Assembly: GCF_047345415.1 (NCBI RefSeq)
Contig: NZ_JBLFEP010000003.1
Location: 744,001-808,000, forward strand
Direction of reading: 5' to 3'
From: Maribacter_C sp947494565
Lineage (GTDB): Bacteria > Bacteroidota > Bacteroidia > Flavobacteriales > Flavobacteriaceae
DNA length: 64,000 nt
Numbering within the stretch: position 1 is the first letter of the stretch; every line of letters begins with the position of its first letter. The position numbers and the translations under genes are program-made. Of the stretch, positions 42,340-50,974 are shown one piece after another. Under the pieces are notes generated by a model. It had not been told where the DNA came from, searched no databases, and worked only from the letters and a program-made list of their open reading frames with translations.

Positions 42340-45300
42340 TTAACTTCTCCATGATTTTAGTAGATAATTGGCATATCTGCCCCAGAAAGGAACCTTGCTC
42401 GATTTCATCATCTTTTTTTTTTTCGCTATCATCCTCAGTGGAGGGCTTAGGGAAATCGAAGTTCAAATCGAAGATGTCATTAGGGTCGCTATCTTGTGCT
42501 TTATCCTCAACTTCCGGCATCTCGGAAAGATTCATATGTCCTTCAGACACCTCATCCGTTGGCCGCGTTGGACTGGTCTTTTGATCTTTCCAATTCAATT
42601 TCTTTTTGAGCTTTTTCAATACGGAAAGTGCCTTTTTTCGGATTTCGGGGGATTCATCTTGAGTCAAGGCTTCCAAAAAGTGAATTTCCTTTTCATCGCC
42701 CACTGCGACCACCTCATTGAGAAGAATTAGCTTTGCTTCGGTATCACAGGTTCTGAACAAATCTTGAAATACACTAAAAGGTTGTAGCGGATGGTCTACC
42801 TGTTCTTCCGCCTTGTCCTTACTATGATTGAATAAATCGATCAATTCATTGATTCGATCCTTGAATGCGTCATACTTTTCATGGGTCAAGAGTTCCTTTA
42901 AAAAAGGTATTTCGCGCTCGTCACCCATTTCTTCCAAGTCATTCAATAATTGGCGCGTACTGGCCTCAAACTCGATATCGCCGAAAATGGCCTTCGGTAT
43001 AGATGCCTTTGGAATACTGCTTTCTTCTACAGCTGGGGTCTCATTGCTCGTTTCTATTCGAATAAAGGATGGATCCTCACTTTCCTTTTTTTCAAAGAAA
43101 ACCGGAATAAAATGTAGTTCGTCCTCGTCTAAATCCCAGTCCGGATTCATCATGGGCTCTTCGTCTTGCACGTTTTCGTGTTCGTTCTCCGTCTCGTTCT
43201 CAACAGACAAGTCTTTCGTTACAAATAAGTCATCTAGGATTTCTTGTAACATCCGCTCGTTCTCAACAGGAAGTTCAATGTCATCAGCTTCTTCTACCGG
43301 TTTGGACTTATTTTCCGAAAATTCATGGGTATGGACCACTTCGATATCCCATAAGTCCGTTTTTCCGGAGACTTCGGATACCTGTTCGAAGACAATGTCC
43401 ATATTCCGTATTTCGTCACTGCTATACTGCCCGTAATCAGCATGAAGCTCGATTTCTTGATTTACCCCTGTACCATCTTCTGGTACCCTAATAGGTGCTG
43501 ATGGTATTTTAACGACCTCACTATCACTTTCCAAAGCGGTTATTTCTTCAGACGTATTGGAGACTATATGATCATACTGTACTTCAATGGAACGTATCTC
43601 GTTTTTTTCCATACCCGTATCCATCTTCTCGCTAGGTACCTCTTGATGATCCAATTCATTTTCGACTACAATGGGCAAAAACGCAAATTCGGCCATATCG
43701 AATTCATCATAAAAGGAAGCTCTTTCCTCAGATTCTGTATGGGCCTCAGGCAAACACTCTTCGTAAACGACCTTTATCTCGAAAAGCGAGTCGTTCGTTG
43801 GAATCGAAGTCTGATTGCTACTTGTTGTAAAGGCAGTAGGTAACGCTGTTTCCGTTTCTTCGGTAACAATAGGCAAGAAGTCTAAATGGTTTGCACTCCA
43901 TTCCATAGGTGTAGGTTCTAGTTGGGTTTCTTTTTGTCCAGAGCCCGTCACTTCTTCCGCCCTAACTTCGATGTGCAGTACATCGGGAACGTTCATCCCG
44001 GTCTTTGCATCCATTTCATCCGATAAGTCCATCTTATTTTCTATTTCTTCGTCATTATTTTCCTCTTTTAGCGCTACTTCCGTTTCGCTTTCTGGCGTTG
44101 GCGGTACATCGACTTCAGGTGTAATGTGAATTGCTTGAACCTCCTCTAGTTCACCTTCGATCGGGTTGTTTTCCAAGACATCCGCTTTGTCATGGGAGAT
44201 GTCCTCATGCTTTTCCGCATATTTTTCCACTGCCTTCTGGCTCAGGTCTTTTGGAATACCGTAATGTGAGGCATCTTGAATACCTTTTGAAGGCATAATC
44301 GTTTCAGGGGCTATGGCATTGATGCTGCTGATAGCTTTGCTCTTGACCGAAAAGTTCAGTTCCTTTTTGTCTATGAGCTCTAAAAACTCCAAATCGCCGG
44401 TAGTCCCGATTTCACCAACCGCTCCAAGAATGGCAATCTTTATATCCACCGAACAATTCCAGAACACTAGTTTTAAGGTATCAAGTGCCTCCGTAATATT
44501 GAATTCCTTGATACAGGCAATGGCCTCTTCCTTTATTTGGTTGTTCTTATGCTTGACCAACTCTATCAATGAGTCTCCTGCATCATTTTGATTGTAGAAC
44601 TTGATCAATCTCAAGGCAAATAGCACCACATATTTGTTGTTTGATGTCAGCCATGACTTAAATCTAGGCGGACGAAAGTCCTTTTGGTTTCGCAGTACAT
44701 CCAACAGTTTGAGTTGTTGCCATTCCGATATTTTGTAACGTGTAGTATCTAAGAAGTAATTGATGCCCTCGTGGCGTAACGTCACGGTAGCGATCTCAGC
44801 TTGTTTTCGAATCGTGGATCTCTTGTCGTTGATGAATTTGGTCACAAAGCTGTATGATTCGGCAACCTCCATTTGTGTCAGTTCTAAAATTCCTTTGGAA
44901 ATTACCTGCCAGCGCCAACTTTTCAGCTTGGAAAAGGCGTCTTTGTCAAGTCCGAGATCCTGGTACAGCGCAAAAAGCGATTGCTGTGCCTCTCCGGAAA
45001 CATCCCGCCTTAGGTCGAGCAGTATTTCCGAAAGTACGCGACGATTGAAGGGGTCCTTTAATAGCTCTCTAATCTCGATTTTCAATGCGATGTAGTTTGA
45101 CTTTTCGTCCTTTGTTGCATCTTCCTCCAAAAACAGAAACTCGCTGACCATTGGTGACAACTCACGTTTCCGGTCACCTACCTTTTTTGCAGTAGCCGAA
45201 ATCTTGTAGTTATAAAAGAACACCCCGATCAAATACAAGACCGCCAGAATGACGAATAGCGTCGCCAAATCCCACAAAAAATCGGTATCGATTTTTGGGG

Positions 45301-45346
45301 CGGTTATCAGTAGATTGGTTTTATATGTCAGACTCGGTATATGCAA
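42332..45346 (-). CDS. Membrane-anchored HEAT-repeat scaffold with long acidic linker
   Basis: This is a 1004-residue protein. One helix (24-46) anchors it with the bulk in the cytoplasm by the positive-inside rule (basic KISATAKKVGDRKRE follows). HEAT-like helical repeats cover about 70-345 and again about 795-925. Between them lies an acidic, low-complexity linker (about 385-790) containing repeated short motifs (F-[LI]-P-[IV]-[VF] and I-x-[VI]-x-[YFH]). It starts at TTG 45346; no ATG precedes the helix. HEAT proteins are binding scaffolds. It overlaps the glycosyltransferase gene and follows the receiver by 1 nt, so it may link signalling to synthase. Confidence 0.8.
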   Translation of the reverse strand: MHIPSLTYKTNLLITAPKIDTDFLWDLATLFVILAVLYLIGVFFYNYKISATAKKVGDRKRELSPMVSEFLFLEEDATKDEKSNYIALKIEIRELLKDPFNRRVLSEILLDLRRDVSGEAQQSLFALYQDLGLDKDAFSKLKSWRWQVISKGILELTQMEVAESYSFVTKFINDKRSTIRKQAEIATVTLRHEGINYFLDTTRYKISEWQQLKLLDVLRNQKDFRPPRFKSWLTSNNKYVVLFALRLIKFYNQNDAGDSLIELVKHKNNQIKEEAIACIKEFNITEALDTLKLVFWNCSVDIKIAILGAVGEIGTTGDLEFLELIDKKELNFSVKSKAISSINAIAPETIMPSKGIQDASHYGIPKDLSQKAVEKYAEKHEDISHDKADVLENNPIEGELEEVQAIHITPEVDVPPTPESETEVALKEENNDEEIENKMDLSDEMDAKTGMNVPDVLHIEVRAEEVTGSGQKETQLEPTPMEWSANHLDFLPIVTEETETALPTAFTTSSNQTSIPTNDSLFEIKVVYEECLPEAHTESEERASFYDEFDMAEFAFLPIVVENELDHQEVPSEKMDTGMEKNEIRSIEVQYDHIVSNTSEEITALESDSEVVKIPSAPIRVPEDGTGVNQEIELHADYGQYSSDEIRNMDIVFEQVSEVSGKTDLWDIEVVHTHEFSENKSKPVEEADDIELPVENERMLQEILDDLFVTKDLSVENETENEHENVQDEEPMMNPDWDLDEDELHFIPVFFEKKESEDPSFIRIETSNETPAVEESSIPKASIPKAIFGDIEFEASTRQLLNDLEEMGDEREIPFLKELLTHEKYDAFKDRINELIDLFNHSKDKAEEQVDHPLQPFSVFQDLFRTCDTEAKLILLNEVVAVGDEKEIHFLEALTQDESPEIRKKALSVLKKLKKKLNWKDQKTSPTRPTDEVSEGHMNLSEMPEVEDKAQDSDPNDIFDLNFDFPKPSTEDDSEKKKDDEIEQGSFLGQICQLSTKIMEKLNG
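42413..42423. repeat. Eleven-base homopolymer in the HEAT scaffold gene
   Basis: A run of eleven T on the plus strand (A in the coding strand) encodes part of SEKKKDDE near the C-terminus of the scaffold protein. Such runs are prone to slippage during replication or transcription. A frameshift here would change only about the last 35 residues. Confidence 0.7.
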
Positions 45347-45347
45347 A

Positions 45348-45719
45348 TTATCTTATCCTCAATTGCCTTTCAATCCGAACCATTAGCTCGGAGGGGCTTA
45401 CAGGTTTTGCCAAAAAATCATTTGCCCCCAATTCGAAGGCGGTTAATACATTTTCTTCATTACCAGCGGATGATATGATGATGATGGGTACTTTGGACTG
45501 CATTTCATTGCGTACGTAATCGATGAGCTCTATTCCTGAGAAATAGGGCATCATGATATCGCTAATGATCATATCTGGAATAGTCGTATTCAAATATTCT
45601 TTTACTTCACGACCGTTAGTACTCAGTATCACCTCATACCCTCCTTTTTGAAGCCTAAAATTTAATAGAGAGGCCAAAAGTTCGTCATCTTCCGCGAGCA
45701 ATAATTTTTTCTTCTCCAT
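45348..45719 (-). CDS. Stand-alone response regulator receiver (CheY-like)
   Basis: This is a 123-residue single REC domain. LLLAEDDELLASLL has the acidic metal pocket, DMIISDIMMPYFSG carries the phosphoacceptor Asp54, IIIISSAGNEENV has the switch Ser, and NDFLAKPVSP the invariant Lys. There is no output domain, so it acts by protein contact. It directly follows the hybrid kinase gene (stop and start meet) and precedes the HEAT scaffold, a natural partner for its phosphorylated form. Confidence 0.92.
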   Translation of the reverse strand: MEKKKLLLAEDDELLASLLNFRLQKGGYEVILSTNGREVKEYLNTTIPDMIISDIMMPYFSGIELIDYVRNEMQSKVPIIIISSAGNEENVLTAFELGANDFLAKPVSPSELMVRIERQLRIR

Positions 45720-47498
45720 CTATCCTTCAGATTTTATCAGTTCATTCAGCGCCTCGTCAATGGCATGTTCCACTTTAGGATACGCATTGATAAAACTTTC
45801 ATACAAGAATTTAAGGTGCTTTACATCAGCATCCGCAGCACAGGATTTCTGAATCTGCTCGACAATATCAAGCAGCCCCTTGGACTTCAGCATTTTCAGA
45901 CCTGGCTTGATTTTATGGGCTGCAAAGGCAATCAATTCACTATCTTCCTCATGCAGGTGCATCCGTACCTTGCCGATAAACTCCAATACATTGGATTTGT
46001 ATAGGCGTACCAATTCTTGCATCAATTCTTTTTGTCCCATACAATCATCCCAAAGTCCTGAGAGGTCCAACTTCCCGTTTTCATGCTCGGTAACCTCTGG
46101 GGCTATCGATCGTGATGCGATGGAAAAAGTGACATTCCCATCGTTTTTATATGTTAAAAGTGTCTCTAACAGCTCATTGGGTGTATACGGTTTTAGAATG
46201 AAACCATCCATACCACTTTTCAGGCAGGCTTCTTTATCAAGTTTTGAGAAGTCTGCACTTAGTGCCACGATCGGAATGGGGCGGGCATCGGGCTTTTCGA
46301 AACTTCGAATGAGTTCGGTTATCTCAAAACCGTTCATTCCCGGCATTTTTAGATCCATAAAGACCAAATCTATTTTATGATTCGCCAGTATATGAAGTCC
46401 ATATTGGGCATTATCAGTGATAAAGGGCTTGCATCCCCAAGCATTGAGCCGTTGCTCGATCAGCCTTTGATTTAATGGGTTGTCTTCGAATATAAGAATG
46501 GGCATGCCTTTTACCAGATCCTTTTGATCATTGGCCTGTGCGTCAACCTCTTTGGGGCCTGTTATTTGCGCATCATCCCCTAATTTGAAGGGCATCGAGA
46601 ATTCAAAGGTGGTTCCTACGCCTAGTTCGCTGCTCACTTGTATATGCCCCCCGAGGAGCTCTATGATTTGCTTTACAATACTCAGGCCCAAGCCTGACCC
46701 GCCATATTTTAGGTGTGTATTTACCTCTGCCTGTCGGAAGGAATCGAAAATTCGTTCTAGATTTTCCTTGGAGATGCCGATTCCGGTATCTGCAATGGTG
46801 AACGTTAAAATCGTCCTATCCTCCTGGGGTCTACCAGCTGTAATACTGAGATCTATTTTACCTTTCTCTACAAACTTTATGGCGTTACCCATGAGATTTA
46901 AGAGTACTTGACTGAGCTTAGAAGGATCTCCCAAAAGTGTCAAGGGTATGGCTTCATCAATAGCCACATTGATGTTCACGTTCTTCACGGAAACCAAAGT
47001 CTCACATAGGTAGGCAACGTCTCCGATAAGGTTCCTGAAATTGAAATGAACCATTTCAACAGCTTCAAGTCCCGACGAGAGCTTTGAATACTCCAATAGC
47101 TCGTTAATGATTTCCATCAAGGAGAATGATGCTTTTTGAATGGCATTTACTTGTTCTAATTGCCCAGAATTCAATTCGCTATCTTCTTTCAAGAGATCGG
47201 TGAACCCGATAATACCGTTCAATGGTGTTCGTATTTCATGACTCACCCGGGCTATCAACATGGTCGGATCAAGAGGTTTCGTGCCTTTCTTCTGCTCAAC
47301 GGGCATCTCTTCGGCAAGATCATCGGAATCTTCCGGTAAGGCGGTTGGATGAAAAATTCTGGATTCGAGCCTTTTTTTGAACGTTTCGAAGGTTTTTTTG
47401 AGTTGGGCCGCCTCTTTGGCGTTCAATTCTTCGAAAGAAAATTCAGAGAGCGATTGCTCCATGGCGGATAGTTGGGAAAGTAGGTCTTTCGCTTTCAA
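45720..47498 (-). CDS. Cytoplasmic hybrid histidine kinase with receiver and HPt domains
   Basis: This is a 592-residue phosphorelay protein. An N-terminal helical region (1-70), then HisKA with LIARVSHEIRTPLNGIIGF (His87), HATPase (about 190-305: LLNLMGNAIKFVEKG, TIADTGIGIS, GGSGLGLSIVKQ), REC (332-450: LVFMDLKMPGMNG, Asp382) and HPt (485-580: AFAAHKIKPGLKM, His528). No transmembrane or sensor domain is visible, so it must sense by its N-terminus or a partner. It starts at TTG 47498, or at ATG 47462 if shorter. The phosphate path His-Asp-His would end on the receiver at 45348. It is the first gene of the six-gene operon. Confidence 0.9.
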   Translation of the reverse strand: MKAKDLLSQLSAMEQSLSEFSFEELNAKEAAQLKKTFETFKKRLESRIFHPTALPEDSDDLAEEMPVEQKKGTKPLDPTMLIARVSHEIRTPLNGIIGFTDLLKEDSELNSGQLEQVNAIQKASFSLMEIINELLEYSKLSSGLEAVEMVHFNFRNLIGDVAYLCETLVSVKNVNINVAIDEAIPLTLLGDPSKLSQVLLNLMGNAIKFVEKGKIDLSITAGRPQEDRTILTFTIADTGIGISKENLERIFDSFRQAEVNTHLKYGGSGLGLSIVKQIIELLGGHIQVSSELGVGTTFEFSMPFKLGDDAQITGPKEVDAQANDQKDLVKGMPILIFEDNPLNQRLIEQRLNAWGCKPFITDNAQYGLHILANHKIDLVFMDLKMPGMNGFEITELIRSFEKPDARPIPIVALSADFSKLDKEACLKSGMDGFILKPYTPNELLETLLTYKNDGNVTFSIASRSIAPEVTEHENGKLDLSGLWDDCMGQKELMQELVRLYKSNVLEFIGKVRMHLHEEDSELIAFAAHKIKPGLKMLKSKGLLDIVEQIQKSCAADADVKHLKFLYESFINAYPKVEHAIDEALNELIKSEG

Positions 47499-47704
47499 TT
47501 TGGGAGGACGTTTTTGGTTAATTATTAAAACGAAGGATAAAGACTACAATTCTTTTTCTATTCGCTTCTTCTACCCATCACATTTAACTGCACATGGATA
47601 CGCGTAAAAATCATCAAATATGATGGGGTGACCAATTAAATGTTATCTAGGCTTCCATATGTGTTGTCAAATGGCTTAATTTGTAGGTATAAAGAAATCG
47701 TCCT

Positions 47705-48985
47705 ATGAAATATCTTCCTCTTTTTGCGGGTGCCTTAATGTTCATAAGTTGTGGGGAGACCCAGCAAAAAACAGAGTTGAGCCTCGAAGAACGCGCACGA
47801 AAAATTCATGAAAAAGTCATCACTATCGATACCCATGATGACATCAATGTGAAGAATTTTACTGACAGCATCAACTACACCCAGCGGCTGGATACCCAAA
47901 TCAATTTACCGAAAATGGAAGAGGGAGGTCTGGACGTGGCTTGGTTGATCGTTTACACGGGTCAGGACACCTTGACCGCGGATGGATATGCCAAGGCAGA
48001 GGCAAATGCAATGGCCAAATTCGATGCGATTCACAAGTTATGCGAAGAGATAGCCCCTGATAAAATCGAGCTTGCCTTGACTTCAGATGACGTACGAAGA
48101 ATAGATGCCGCTGGCAAAAAGGTCGCGATGATCGGTGTTGAAAACGCCTATCCGATCGGCGAGGATATGAGCAATTTCGAAAAGTACCACCAGTTAGGAG
48201 CGCGATACATCTCCTTAGCGCATAACGGACACAGTCAATTTTCCGATTCCAACACGGGCGAGGCCGATAGCTTATGGTTACATAATGGTTTAAGTGAGAT
48301 GGGCAAAGAAGCTGTAAAAGAGATGAATAGACTTGGCATCATGATTGATGTTTCTCATCCCTCTAAAGAAGCTTTTAATCAAATGATCGCCCTCTCTAAA
48401 GCTCCGATAATCGCTTCCCATTCTTCCGCCCGAGCACTATGTGACCATAGTAGAAATTTGGATGATGAGCAACTGAAGATGCTCAAGGAAAACGGTGGTG
48501 TTGTGCAAACGGTAGCTTTTAAATCTTATTTAAATACAGAGAAGTACGAGGCTCGTAATGAGAAAGTTAAGGAAGTTGAAAAACTAGTGATGGACTCTTT
48601 GGGCATGGCTTCGATTTCGAGAAAAGAAGTAATGGCGCTACCTACTGAAGAACGGGATGCGTATATCGCCCAATACATGCAGGTCAGAGGTATTGTCAGC
48701 GAAAAAACCAAACGTATGAGCGACCTACCACCAGCGGTAGCTGTTACGGATTTTGTAGACCACATTGATTATATGGTCGAGTTGATCGGAATAGACCATG
48801 TAGGTATCAGCTCCGATTTTGATGGCGGTGGTGGTATCGAAGGTTGGTCCGACGCTTCGGAAACATTTAACGTGACCTTGGAATTGGTCAAACGAGGCTA
48901 TACCGAAGCGGAAATCGAACAACTTTGGGGTGGCAATCTCTTACGTGTCCTTGATGATGTACAGGCGGTTGCAGCAAGTATGTAA
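47705..48985 (+). CDS. Membrane dipeptidase (M19 family), lipoprotein
   Basis: This is a 426-residue zinc dipeptidase of the renal dipeptidase family. A lipoprotein signal (FISC, Cys16) is followed by VITIDTHDDINVKNF (metal HxD). The bridging Glu lies in GVENAYPIG, and two metal His occur in IMIDVSHPSK and IIASHSSARAL. VGISSDFDGGGG completes the site. M19 enzymes cleave dipeptides, including those with D-residues. It is divergent from the operon at 47498 and has its own promoter region (about 200 nt, not clearly resolved). Confidence 0.93.
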   Translation: MKYLPLFAGALMFISCGETQQKTELSLEERARKIHEKVITIDTHDDINVKNFTDSINYTQRLDTQINLPKMEEGGLDVAWLIVYTGQDTLTADGYAKAEANAMAKFDAIHKLCEEIAPDKIELALTSDDVRRIDAAGKKVAMIGVENAYPIGEDMSNFEKYHQLGARYISLAHNGHSQFSDSNTGEADSLWLHNGLSEMGKEAVKEMNRLGIMIDVSHPSKEAFNQMIALSKAPIIASHSSARALCDHSRNLDDEQLKMLKENGGVVQTVAFKSYLNTEKYEARNEKVKEVEKLVMDSLGMASISRKEVMALPTEERDAYIAQYMQVRGIVSEKTKRMSDLPPAVAVTDFVDHIDYMVELIGIDHVGISSDFDGGGGIEGWSDASETFNVTLELVKRGYTEAEIEQLWGGNLLRVLDDVQAVAASM

Positions 48986-48986
48986 A

Positions 48987-49382
48987 TCAGTTATCCTTCG
49001 CCAACCGATCCTTTACATATTCTACTTTGGTTTTGCCATGAGGTCTGGGTTTACCGTCTTCGTCTAGATTGACCATGATGATATTGTCCACCGTGACGAT
49101 GGTTTCATGGGTCATTTTATTGCGAACCTCACAATTCAGGTTCAATGAGGTTTTCCCGAACTTGACGACTTCAATACCGATTTCAACAATATCCCCCTGA
49201 ACGGCAGTACTCATAAAGTTGATTTCCGACATATACTTGGTCACTACCCGTTTGTTTTCCAATTGAATGATACTGTACAATGCGGCTTCTTCATCGACCC
49301 AGGCCAGCACCTTGCCCCCGAATAGCGTCTCGTTCGCATTTAAATCTTCTGGTTTGACCCATTTTCGTGTGTGGAATCTCAT
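48987..49382 (-). CDS. Acyl-CoA thioesterase, hotdog fold
   Basis: This is a 131-residue hotdog-fold protein. LNANETLFGGKVLAWVDEEAAL has the Asn and Asp/Glu positions of YciA/BACH-type thioesterases, and VVTKYMSEINFMSTAVQGDIVEIG follows as in the family. It hydrolyses acyl-CoA in the cytoplasm. Its stop codon lies 1 nt from that of the convergent dipeptidase. DUF72 lies 40 nt upstream on the same strand. Confidence 0.88.
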   Translation of the reverse strand: MRFHTRKWVKPEDLNANETLFGGKVLAWVDEEAALYSIIQLENKRVVTKYMSEINFMSTAVQGDIVEIGIEVVKFGKTSLNLNCEVRNKMTHETIVTVDNIIMVNLDEDGKPRPHGKTKVEYVKDRLAKDN

Positions 49383-49422
49383 ACGCTACGTTTTAACCAC
49401 AAAATTAGAGAAGAAAAACAGA

Positions 49423-50319
49423 CTAAAACAAGGAAGGTCCAGAATCGTGAAGCGTTTTAGGAATTTTGAGATCACACCCAAGCTTTTTGTTCAATTCGGT
49501 AATAAAACGGACTGATAATAAAGGAGATTCCAATTCCATATTTTGATGTACGAAGAAATGAATGTTTTTTAGGCCTTTTCCGATCCAATCTTCCAATTTC
49601 AAGACCCAATCCTCGATACGATCATAATCCGTAGGATGGTTTGCACCCACATAGCGAATAAACGCTTCATTGTTGGTCAACCTCATATGCATCAAATCAC
49701 GTCTGCCTGCCGTATCGACAAGGGTATTTGCAATACTATTCTCTTGTAATAAGTGATATAGTTCTTGAGCCACCTTTTCGTCATTGAACCAATCCGTATG
49801 ACGAAATTCCATGGCCAATTGAAACTCCTTCGGCCAGTACTCCACGAATCGCACTACCCTATCCCAGTTCTTCGGTCCGAAATTGTTATGCATTTGAAGA
49901 AAAATAGTCCCTAATTTATCCTTCAAATTTGAGGTAACATTGAGGTATTCGTCCAAAACGGGATAGGCTTGATCATTCAGTCGCCTGAGATGGCTTACGT
50001 TTTGAACAATTTTCGGAAAGAACTTGAAATCATCAGGGGTCTTATCATACCATTTTTGGTAGGTTTCCGCAGGAAAAATACGATAAAAGGTCGCGTTGAG
50101 CTCAATACAGTTAAACTGGGTGGCATAATACGCCAGTTCGTCTTTGGTGCCTCTGGGATAGAAATTCTTCAAATCTTGACGATTCCATTTAGCACAGCCC
50201 ACATAGATGCTCAAAGGGGAATCCTTTTTTGTTTTCGAAAGTACTACTGGAGTATCCGGATGGTCTTTAGGGATCGTAAAATCAATGTTCTCGGGTTGTT
50301 CTACTCTTCCGAATTTCAT
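49423..50319 (-). CDS. DUF72 (YecE-like) protein
   Basis: This is a 298-residue TIM-barrel protein. IYVGCAKWNRQDLKNFYPRG, CIELNATFYRIF, DFKFFPKIVQNVSH, FLQMHNNFGP and QLAMEFRHTDWF are the family motifs. DUF72 has been linked by co-occurrence to Fe-S and nucleic acid metabolism, but no reaction is established. It has no signal peptide. It lies upstream of the thioesterase in a possible two-gene unit. Confidence 0.88.
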   Translation of the reverse strand: MKFGRVEQPENIDFTIPKDHPDTPVVLSKTKKDSPLSIYVGCAKWNRQDLKNFYPRGTKDELAYYATQFNCIELNATFYRIFPAETYQKWYDKTPDDFKFFPKIVQNVSHLRRLNDQAYPVLDEYLNVTSNLKDKLGTIFLQMHNNFGPKNWDRVVRFVEYWPKEFQLAMEFRHTDWFNDEKVAQELYHLLQENSIANTLVDTAGRRDLMHMRLTNNEAFIRYVGANHPTDYDRIEDWVLKLEDWIGKGLKNIHFFVHQNMELESPLLSVRFITELNKKLGCDLKIPKTLHDSGPSLF

Positions 50320-50517
50320 ATCTCAATGTTTGCCTAAAAATACGGATAAAGCTTCAAATGCCCTTAAAGCGTCCATGGGAAATTTAGCCTGACCCAGTAC
50401 CTCACAAAAACGAATACCATGATGCCTTACAGAATGGTAAGTGCAGTTTCCATTTCTATGTTCATAAACTAGTGAAAAACTATAAAATAGGACGAAAATC
50501 GCACAAAACGGAATTCC

Positions 50518-50525
50518 TACCTTTA
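50518..50525 (+). promoter_or_regulatory. Candidate -7 element upstream of the 50540 gene
   Basis: TACCTTTA matches TAnnTTTG at all but the last position and lies 14 nt before the start codon. That would leave a very short leader. No well-placed -33 element is evident. Confidence 0.3.
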
Positions 50526-50539
50526 TAAAAAAGAAGATT

Positions 50540-50947
50540 ATGAACGAACGATCCCACAGTCTTTTGAAAATTCGTCCCCAGTTACTTGCCGCGAAGGTCA
50601 CTGAAGAGATGAGTGTTGAGGAACGGTTTCAAAACCAAACGCTCCGGCCCATCATCAAACTTCAAAACCAACTTTTACTCGATGTTTTTCAAAACTATAT
50701 CGTAAAAAGAAAAAATCGATTTTATGAACTCCCCCTTGAAGACCGTATGGCATATATCACACATGCCATTCAAAAGGATTTGAAATTCAGGAATTCGCTC
50801 AAAGGAATGATAATCGGCCATTTCTCGGTAGAGGAATATGAGCGGTACATTGCGCATTCATCTGCTTTGAACAAGCGCATGATGGCTATGGTCATCAAAA
50901 GAATTCAAGATCAGATACAATACTTTGAGAAAACAGTGGTGGCTTAA
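50540..50947 (+). CDS. Conserved flavobacterial protein of unknown function
   Basis: This is a 135-residue, largely helical cytoplasmic protein. ERFQNQTLRPIIKLQNQLLL near residues 27-46 is characteristic of a small protein widespread in Flavobacteriaceae that databases often label 'glyoxalase'. I see none of the metal-binding pattern of real glyoxalases, so I would not use that name. The middle (DRMAYITHAIQKDLKFRNSLKG) and end are charged helices. It precedes the dioxygenase gene by 27 nt on the same strand, but it is probably a housekeeping companion. Confidence 0.75.
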   Translation: MNERSHSLLKIRPQLLAAKVTEEMSVEERFQNQTLRPIIKLQNQLLLDVFQNYIVKRKNRFYELPLEDRMAYITHAIQKDLKFRNSLKGMIIGHFSVEEYERYIAHSSALNKRMMAMVIKRIQDQIQYFEKTVVA

Positions 50948-50974
50948 AAGCGATACCTAACGGTTTGACCAGAA

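Noticed and set aside
42351..45095. Several plus-strand frames rich in Ser and Phe
   Set aside because: They are antisense shadows of the Glu/Lys-rich scaffold gene; their composition is the complement of acidic codons.
50540..50947. Glyoxalase, the label often given to this family
   Set aside because: No glyoxalase beta-alpha-beta-beta-beta pattern or metal residues are visible; the protein is mostly helical.
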